NCBI GenBank assembly: GCA_021819225.1
Contig: JAKARU010000008.1
Span: forward strand, 1-17,393
Direction: 5' to 3'
Length of the DNA: 17,393 nt
DNA from: Thermoplasmata archaeon
GTDB taxonomy: Archaea > Thermoplasmatota > Thermoplasmata > Thermoplasmatales > Thermoplasmataceae
A program made the translations under genes and the position numbers. Of this stretch, positions 13,562-17,393 are shown in pieces. The notes below the pieces were generated by a model that saw only the letters and a list, made by a program, of their open reading frames with translations, was not told the origin of the DNA and did no database searches. How positions within the stretch are numbered: the stretch's first letter is position 1; each line of letters begins with the position of its first letter.

Positions 13562-14288
13562 TGCAAGGGGCATTTCATTCAGGAGAGGCTCACTCAACAT
13601 AGGACCCCTTGATATCGATCTTTATGAGGGGGAAATCCTTTCAATATGCGGAAAGAACGGGTCTGGAAAGACAAGCACCCTTAATGTACTGGCCGGGATA
13701 GACAAGGCTTCCGGGGGCGACATAGTCATAGATGGAAAACCTCTTCGCCATCTTACCCAAAGAGAGGTGTCAAGAATGATAGCAATAGTGAAGCAGGAGA
13801 TACCGGTACCTATGAGCTTCACCGTCAGGGACATACTGGAAATATCAGCCTTCACGAGGGGTAATGATGAAAAGGACATGCTTGGAGCCCTTGCACTGTG
13901 CGGCATTCCCCATCTTCTGGACAGGGATTTTCTCACGCTCAGCGGGGGTGAGAAAAGAATGGTCATGATAGCAGCCGGAATATATCAGGATTCGAGGTAT
14001 ATATTCATGGATGAGCCATCATCTTTTCTTGATCTGGATAAGATTTCAACTCTTTCAAGAATACTGGGAAACCTGAAAAAGATGGGAAAAGGCATTATAA
14101 TCGTAATACATGATATAAATTATGCATCCAGGATTTCTGACAGAGTAGTGCTGATGAAGAATGGCCAGGTTGTTGGTTCCGGCCAGACGCATGAAACCAT
14201 AACAATTGAGAACCTCGAGAAAACATACGATGCGAAATTCCGGATGTATGATTCCCCTGAAGGAAGAAGGTTTTTCCCCGAGCCATGA
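13551..14288 (+). CDS. ABC importer ATPase (BtuD/FecE-like)
   Basis: This 245-residue ATPase powers the permease encoded just upstream. All catalytic motifs are present: Walker A GKNGSGKTS (34-42), Q-loop Q82 in AIVKQ, signature LSGGE (130-134), Walker B YIFMDEP with D154 and E155, D-loop FLD (159-161) and switch H187 in VIHD. ILSICGKNG and LTQREVSRMIAIVKQ are typical of the FecE/BtuD/HmuV subfamily. The length is normal. ATG 13551 has AGGGG 5-6 bases upstream and overlaps the permease gene by 11 bases. The stop lies 7 bases before the stop of a convergent gene, so transcription of the operon must end at or inside the opposing gene. Confidence 0.95.
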   Translation: MTLNARGISFRRGSLNIGPLDIDLYEGEILSICGKNGSGKTSTLNVLAGIDKASGGDIVIDGKPLRHLTQREVSRMIAIVKQEIPVPMSFTVRDILEISAFTRGNDEKDMLGALALCGIPHLLDRDFLTLSGGEKRMVMIAAGIYQDSRYIFMDEPSSFLDLDKISTLSRILGNLKKMGKGIIIVIHDINYASRISDRVVLMKNGQVVGSGQTHETITIENLEKTYDAKFRMYDSPEGRRFFPEP

Positions 14289-14295
14289 TTGCATA

Positions 14296-14670
14296 TTATT
14301 TGAAATCCTGCTTCTTCCTTCTTCCCGGATTCCCATTTTCAATAACTTCAAAAAGGCTGGGGAGATCTTCAATGCTCTTTATGTTGAAGTTTCTGAGGGC
14401 TCTCCACAGGTATGTATCCACGGCACATCCGTTCATTGTCAGTAGAACCTCTATCCTTTCCCTCAGTTGACGTCCCTTTCTGTCAAAATCAGTCAGGAGT
14501 ATAACCTCCCTGCAAGAACCCGCTATCTTCATGCAGAATTCATCTATGTTTGAGCCGTCATTTATTTTCAGTATCCTGCCCAAAAATTCCATCTTCCTCA
14601 GGGCACTTATATCATGGTCACCTTCAACTATTATGGGGATTAGCAGGTTCCTTTCCCTGACATGTTCCAT
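14296..14670 (-). CDS. Small Toprim-domain protein (UPF0292-like, primase/RNase M5-type fold)
   Basis: From ATG 14670 the protein has 124 residues and is almost entirely a Toprim domain. PIIVEGDHDISALRKM carries the catalytic-type glutamate E16, and ILLTDFDRKGRQLR carries the metal-binding D61 and D63. Toprim domains bind Mg2+ and handle phosphodiester bonds in primases, topoisomerases and RNase M5; the archaeal UPF0292/COG1658 group, which this resembles, has no settled function. The C-terminal WRALRNFNIKSIEDLPSLF also fits that group. ATG 14670 has only GGAG at 3 bases spacing. A CTG at 14697, which overlaps the helicase stop codon, has a perfect AGGAGGT 7 bases upstream and would add nine residues. 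The gene follows the Lhr helicase in an operon and converges on the ABC operon. Confidence 0.83.
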   Translation of the reverse strand: MEHVRERNLLIPIIVEGDHDISALRKMEFLGRILKINDGSNIDEFCMKIAGSCREVILLTDFDRKGRQLRERIEVLLTMNGCAVDTYLWRALRNFNIKSIEDLPSLFEVIENGNPGRRKKQDFK

Positions 14671-14693
14671 GATCTCCGAAATCTTCCGGCCTT

Positions 14694-17393
14694 TCAGTTC
14701 CAGTACCTCCTGTTCTTTGAAAAATCATTCTCTGATCTGATTATATCCTGAATCAGGTCTGTATCGTTTAGATACTTTACCGAGAGAAGCCTTGTTGCGG
14801 TTTCCGGCCCAATTCCCCTGCCAGCCAGTACCATAAGGGCAATCTTTCCTCTTTCCCTGACAAGATGGGCTGACTTCGATAGCGCATTCTTCTCCTTCTG
14901 GGTTAGCCTGCCGGTTTCTATAGCCCTGAGAAGCGAATCCTTTTCGTATGGGGACACGGCAGCTACCAGTGAGCCGCCGCAGGCTGCACATTTCAATGAT
15001 TGTATCCTGGAGACCCTGTCGCTGTGTGTCCAGAAGCACTTCGTGCATATCAGGGTTATTTCTTCGTTCAGGAGACGCTCCCTTATAGAATCCACAATTG
15101 CCTTTGTCGGCTTGAGAGGTGTAATTCTTTCAGAATAGTGTGTCAGAAAGGTTTCCGTACCTTCAGAGAACCCGTTTTTTCCAATGAATTCCACATCCTC
15201 CATTATATCTATAAAACGCTTTAATTCGTCAATATCCATATAGTCGTACATCATTTTCCTGACAGAATCCCTGTAGAGTACAGTATTCCTGTATGAATCT
15301 ACTATTTTTTCAATTCTGATTCTTGACATATCAGCATCTTTCTTTATTATTCCGAATTTCCTGGCTTCATATAGGAATACACCATTGAAGAATCTCGATC
15401 TTCTTGCGGTGTTCTCTATCATGGAGACAATATCCCGGTTCTTGAGGCTCTTCATGATCTTGATGATTTCATCAGAACTGATCTTCATTGAAGTTCGCAT
15501 GTATATATGATATGGAGAATAGTCAGTTTCAACGCTTTCTCCAGTGACGGCTGAGGTTATCGAGGCAAGTATCTCTGAAAGTGCAAAATTTGCCTTGGTA
15601 CCCAGGAGAATCTGGATTATAACTTCGCTTCCCCTGCTCTCTACTATGATTCTATCTATCAGCCCTATATCGTTCTTATACCATTCAGCCAGAAGTAGCG
15701 CGGATCTCTCTTCTATATTATTCCCGATATTCCCCTTCCTCCTGTTCTCCGACACCCTTGAAGTAACGTCGGGGAGAACGGGTATGTCTTCCCCTGTCCA
15801 TTTTGGCGTCAGTGCCGCCGTCCTGAATGGCTCAACCAGTATTCGGTCCTCATCAAGGCGGATTGTCCTCCACGTGGCACCCCTTATCACAAAGTATGAT
15901 CCGGGTTCAATTTCATTAAGGACATATCTTTCATCAAGTGTGCCTACAAACTTCTTCTGGATTATGTCGATGACCCTGTAATTCTTCTCACTGGGGATCA
16001 TTGAAATGTTCCCTATGAAATAGTCAAGGGAGCCATACCCCGGGGTTACAGCATTACCATTGTAATGGATCCTTCGTGAATCGTTAAGGAATGCCATTAA
16101 ATCTTCATACTCTTCCATCGTCAGATTCCTGTAAGGATATGCCCCCTTGAGAGTTGAATAGAATTCCGCGGAATCGAATTTTCTCATCTGGTGGACCCTC
16201 AGTAATATCTGGTTGGCGGCTGTGGCCATGGATTTCTCCCTTATCACCACAGGTTCAAGTATTCCCATCTGTATCTGATTCACAATTGCATTTGCCTCTT
16301 CCAGCTCTATTGTGTCTGTGCAGAGGATTATGCCCCTGGAAGTACTGCCTATCCAGTGTCCTGACCTGCCGATCCTCTGAATAAGTTTGTTGATCTGTCT
16401 TGGTGAATTGAACTGGATCACAAGGTCTGCCGAACCTATGTCAATTCCCAGTTCGAGGGAGGATGTGCAGATCAACCCCTTGATCTTTGAGGCCTTGAAT
16501 TTCTTCTCAGCTTCCTCCCTTGTTTCTCTTGAGAGCGATCCATGGTGCACCATAACTGGTATTTCTCCGTAATAGAGGGATAATCGAAACGAGATATCCT
16601 CTGCAACGCTTCTTGTATTTACGAACACGAGTGTCCCGGAATGCCCCATGATCAGGTCATGGATTCTCCTTATTGCACCTGCGTAATCCGGGTCACATCC
16701 CATCCTGTTTGCGATCTCATCTGGCGCCTTCTCAGGTATCTCTATCAGGAAATCCATGGACTTAACAAGGCTGGTCCGGACAATTTCCACAGGATCATTT
16801 GGTGAGAGAAATCTCGATATCTCCAATGGATTGCCAACAGTGGCAGATAACCCGATTCGCTGGAAATTGCCGGCTATTTCCCGCAGCCGTTCAAGTCCGA
16901 TTGAAAGTTGTGTTCCCCGTTCGTTCTGGGCCATCTCATGAAGTTCGTCAACGACAACAAATTTTACATTTCTCAAATAGCTCGATATCTTCTTTGAATT
17001 TATGAGTATCTGGAGAGATTCAGGTGTCGTTATGAGTATTGGTGCAGGATGATCACGTATTTCCCTCCTTTCACTCTCAGATATATCACTGTGCCTTACC
17101 TGTACCTTTACGCCAAGGTTTTCACCGTATGCCTTGAGCCGGTACAGCATGTCCCTGTTCAGTGCCCTCAGGGGGGTGATAAAGATGCAACTTATTGGAG
17201 AAAGGTCCTCCTTCCTTATTCTTTCAAGAATCGGGAATATTGCAGCCTCTGTTTTTCCGCTTCCTGTCGGAGAAATCAGGACAGCATTTTTCCCTGCCCT
17301 GACAACCGGTATAAATTTTTCCTGCGCCTCCGTAAGATTTTGAAAACCCTGAGAGATTACAAAACTGGCAAATTCGGGTGTAAAAAAATCAGA
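14694..17393 (-). CDS. lhr: Lhr-type superfamily 2 helicase, N-terminus just outside window
   Basis: The frame is open to the window edge, so the gene begins outside; 899 residues are visible. ATG 17150 is internal, because upstream codons encode the Q-motif (F-x-x-LTEAQEKFIP) and Walker A PTGSGKTEA (about 42-49). Further motifs are TPLRALNRDM (Ia), DELH (about 149-152, motif II), LSATVGNP (III), LVFVNTRSVAED (IV), ICTSSLELGIDIGSADLVIQ (V) and QRIGRSGH (VI). After the two RecA domains comes the winged-helix/beta-barrel Lhr-core. A C-terminal CxxC...CxxC zinc-finger-like site (C783, C786, C802, C805) and a Gly-rich helical tail with GRGIGPETATRLL, helix-hairpin-helix-like, end the protein. Archaeal Lhr proteins unwind nucleic acid 3'-to-5' and act in repair or RNA metabolism (family knowledge). 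The Cys tail is like that of the archaeal Lhr2 group, but this subgroup call is tentative. The stop codon overlaps a possible start of the Toprim gene. Confidence 0.93.
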   Translation of the reverse strand, partial: SDFFTPEFASFVISQGFQNLTEAQEKFIPVVRAGKNAVLISPTGSGKTEAAIFPILERIRKEDLSPISCIFITPLRALNRDMLYRLKAYGENLGVKVQVRHSDISESERREIRDHPAPILITTPESLQILINSKKISSYLRNVKFVVVDELHEMAQNERGTQLSIGLERLREIAGNFQRIGLSATVGNPLEISRFLSPNDPVEIVRTSLVKSMDFLIEIPEKAPDEIANRMGCDPDYAGAIRRIHDLIMGHSGTLVFVNTRSVAEDISFRLSLYYGEIPVMVHHGSLSRETREEAEKKFKASKIKGLICTSSLELGIDIGSADLVIQFNSPRQINKLIQRIGRSGHWIGSTSRGIILCTDTIELEEANAIVNQIQMGILEPVVIREKSMATAANQILLRVHQMRKFDSAEFYSTLKGAYPYRNLTMEEYEDLMAFLNDSRRIHYNGNAVTPGYGSLDYFIGNISMIPSEKNYRVIDIIQKKFVGTLDERYVLNEIEPGSYFVIRGATWRTIRLDEDRILVEPFRTAALTPKWTGEDIPVLPDVTSRVSENRRKGNIGNNIEERSALLLAEWYKNDIGLIDRIIVESRGSEVIIQILLGTKANFALSEILASITSAVTGESVETDYSPYHIYMRTSMKISSDEIIKIMKSLKNRDIVSMIENTARRSRFFNGVFLYEARKFGIIKKDADMSRIRIEKIVDSYRNTVLYRDSVRKMMYDYMDIDELKRFIDIMEDVEFIGKNGFSEGTETFLTHYSERITPLKPTKAIVDSIRERLLNEEITLICTKCFWTHSDRVSRIQSLKCAACGGSLVAAVSPYEKDSLLRAIETGRLTQKEKNALSKSAHLVRERGKIALMVLAGRGIGPETATRLLSVKYLNDTDLIQDIIRSENDFSKNRRYWN
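14705..14711 (-). promoter_or_regulatory. Strong Shine-Dalgarno sequence for the Toprim gene inside the helicase 3' end
   Basis: AGGAGGT on the minus strand is fully complementary to the archaeal anti-Shine-Dalgarno sequence. It lies 7 bases before CTG 14697 and 34 bases before ATG 14670. It falls within the final codons of the helicase gene and could drive coupled translation of the Toprim gene. Confidence 0.5.

Noticed and set aside
15544..15981. 145-codon plus-strand ORF opposite the Lhr helicase
   Set aside because: Ser/Leu/Pro-rich shadow of the helicase coding strand without promoter or ribosome binding site.
17150..17150. ATG 17150 as the true start of the helicase
   Set aside because: Starting there would remove the Q-motif and Walker A, which are encoded in the same open frame between 17150 and the window edge.
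1..17393. CRISPR arrays, tRNA/rRNA genes, insertion sequences
   Set aside because: No regularly spaced repeats, no tRNA T-loop/acceptor pairs, and no transposase motifs or flanking inverted repeats were found on reading either strand.

Overview
The window looks like chromosomal DNA from an archaeon of the order Thermoplasmatales (Thermoplasma/Ferroplasma/Cuniculiplasma-like). The reasons are AGG/AGA and ATA codon preference at moderate-to-low G+C, TATA boxes about 25 bases before start codons with apparently leaderless genes, secreted proteins full of N-glycosylation sequons, a 'F-x-E-x-GLP-x-x-x-x-W' surface-protein motif that I associate with Thermoplasmata, and an archaeal Lhr helicase. 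The order-level call is an inference from style and gene content; no rRNA or other taxonomic marker is present.

Region 1 (1-6376, + strand) is a membrane/surface glycosylation island. It holds the C-terminal part of a DUF2079-type polytopic protein, a GT-C (GT87-like) integral membrane glycosyltransferase, a dolichol-phosphate-mannose-synthase-like GT2 fused to a GtrA-like membrane domain, and a second, longer GT-C paralogue. The likely logic is that the GT2-GtrA protein loads a sugar on a polyprenyl phosphate and presents it outside, and the GT-C enzymes transfer it from the lipid carrier to an acceptor. Both GT-C proteins end in an extracytoplasmic beta-rich domain that I cannot assign to a known family.

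Region 2 (6365-9821) has a large minus-strand, sequon-packed cell-surface protein with one C-terminal membrane anchor and a cytoplasmic Cys/His tail. It converges on, and overlaps by 12 bases, the second GT-C gene. A divergent promoter region separates it from an aldo/keto reductase with an intact catalytic tetrad.

Region 3 (9822-11531) is a gene-poor stretch with one doubtful small ORF, then a minus-strand GT2-like gene that has lost the usual acidic donor-binding motifs, then a divergent intergenic region.

Region 4 (11532-14288, + strand) is a compact, overlapping three-gene ABC importer operon of the cobalamin/Fe-siderophore type: membrane-anchored binding protein, FecCD/BtuC permease and BtuD/FecE ATPase.

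Region 5 (14296-17393, - strand) is a DNA/RNA-processing pair: an Lhr-type superfamily 2 helicase, whose N-terminus lies just outside the window, followed by a small Toprim protein (UPF0292-like). The Toprim gene may start at a CTG that overlaps the helicase stop codon behind a perfect Shine-Dalgarno sequence. No mobile element, CRISPR array, tRNA or rRNA was seen.
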